Source: Sutterella sp. (GTDB lineage Bacteria > Pseudomonadota > Gammaproteobacteria > Burkholderiales > Burkholderiaceae_F). Taken from it: a DNA stretch of 23,299 nucleotides. The translations under genes were made by a program, and so were the position numbers. Position 1 is the stretch's first letter. Each line of letters begins with the position of its first letter. This document shows positions 23,225 to 23,299 of the stretch, piece after piece. Location of the stretch: contig DXSO01000005.1 of NCBI GenBank assembly GCA_019410445.1, positions 10,352-33,650 on the forward strand. The letters are read 5' to 3'. The notes under the pieces are model-generated. The model worked only from the letters and a program-made list of their open reading frames with translations, did not search any database and had not been told where the DNA came from.

Positions 23225-23299
23225 CTCTCCGGTTTTCGGATTTGAAAATGTTGGCTCACATGACGTGATGAGCCCGCCTGCGTGCGCTCGTTATAAGCT

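Noticed and set aside
23251..23276. An inverted repeat GGCTCA/TGAGCC after dksA
   Set aside because: It is not followed by a T-run and the window ends shortly after, so I cannot call it a terminator.

Overview
The window is a stretch of housekeeping chromosome from a betaproteobacterium. I place it in Burkholderiales, most likely Sutterellaceae (Sutterella/Parasutterella-like), but that is inference from gene order, protein style and roughly balanced base composition. Two well-known betaproteobacterial neighbourhoods are recognisable: kdsD-kdsC-lptC-lptA-lptB-rpoN-ptsN-rapZ, and TPR-lolB-ispE-tRNA-Gln-prs-rplY-pth-ychF. Coding density is very high and no stretch over about 220 bases lacks a gene. 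I see no insertion sequence, prophage, CRISPR array or plasmid-type gene.

Layout. 1-1130: a FocA/NirC-type formate or nitrite channel on the minus strand, with a terminator-like palindrome in its leader. 1162-2202: mutY on the plus strand, tail-to-tail and overlapping with rapZ. 2184-8812: a compact minus-strand operon, read from kdsD towards rapZ. It makes the Kdo precursor arabinose-5-phosphate (kdsD), dephosphorylates Kdo-8-phosphate (kdsC), builds part of the LPS export bridge (lptC, lptA, lptB), then encodes sigma-54 (rpoN), EIIA-Ntr (ptsN) and RapZ. The hpf and hprK genes that usually sit beside ptsN in betaproteobacteria are absent. 8924-9322: hslR, divergent from kdsD. 9395-14830: minus-strand translation and nucleotide genes prs, rplY, a DEAD-box RNA helicase, pth and ychF, with clear intrinsic terminators after prs, rplY and ychF. 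15033-15108: tRNA-Gln(UUG) with its own terminator. 15127-18267: a TPR lipoprotein-pathway neighbour, lolB and ispE, translationally coupled. 18483-21602: lpxL-type acyltransferase, dapF and an RlmI-type 23S rRNA methyltransferase on the plus strand, closed by a terminator. 21620-23224: a COG0523 metal GTPase followed by dksA, which lacks three of the four zinc cysteines.

The genes serve four linked jobs. Envelope building: kdsD, kdsC, lptCAB, lpxL, lolB, dapF. Ribosome and RNA upkeep: hslR, ychF, pth, DEAD helicase, rplY, rlmI, tRNA. Global control: rpoN, ptsN, rapZ, dksA. Precursor supply: prs, ispE. I did not find a convincing new biological system. The most useful observations are gene losses and insertions relative to the canonical order, RNA structures in the prs and focA leaders, a probably leaderless hslR, and the metal GTPase beside a non-zinc DksA.
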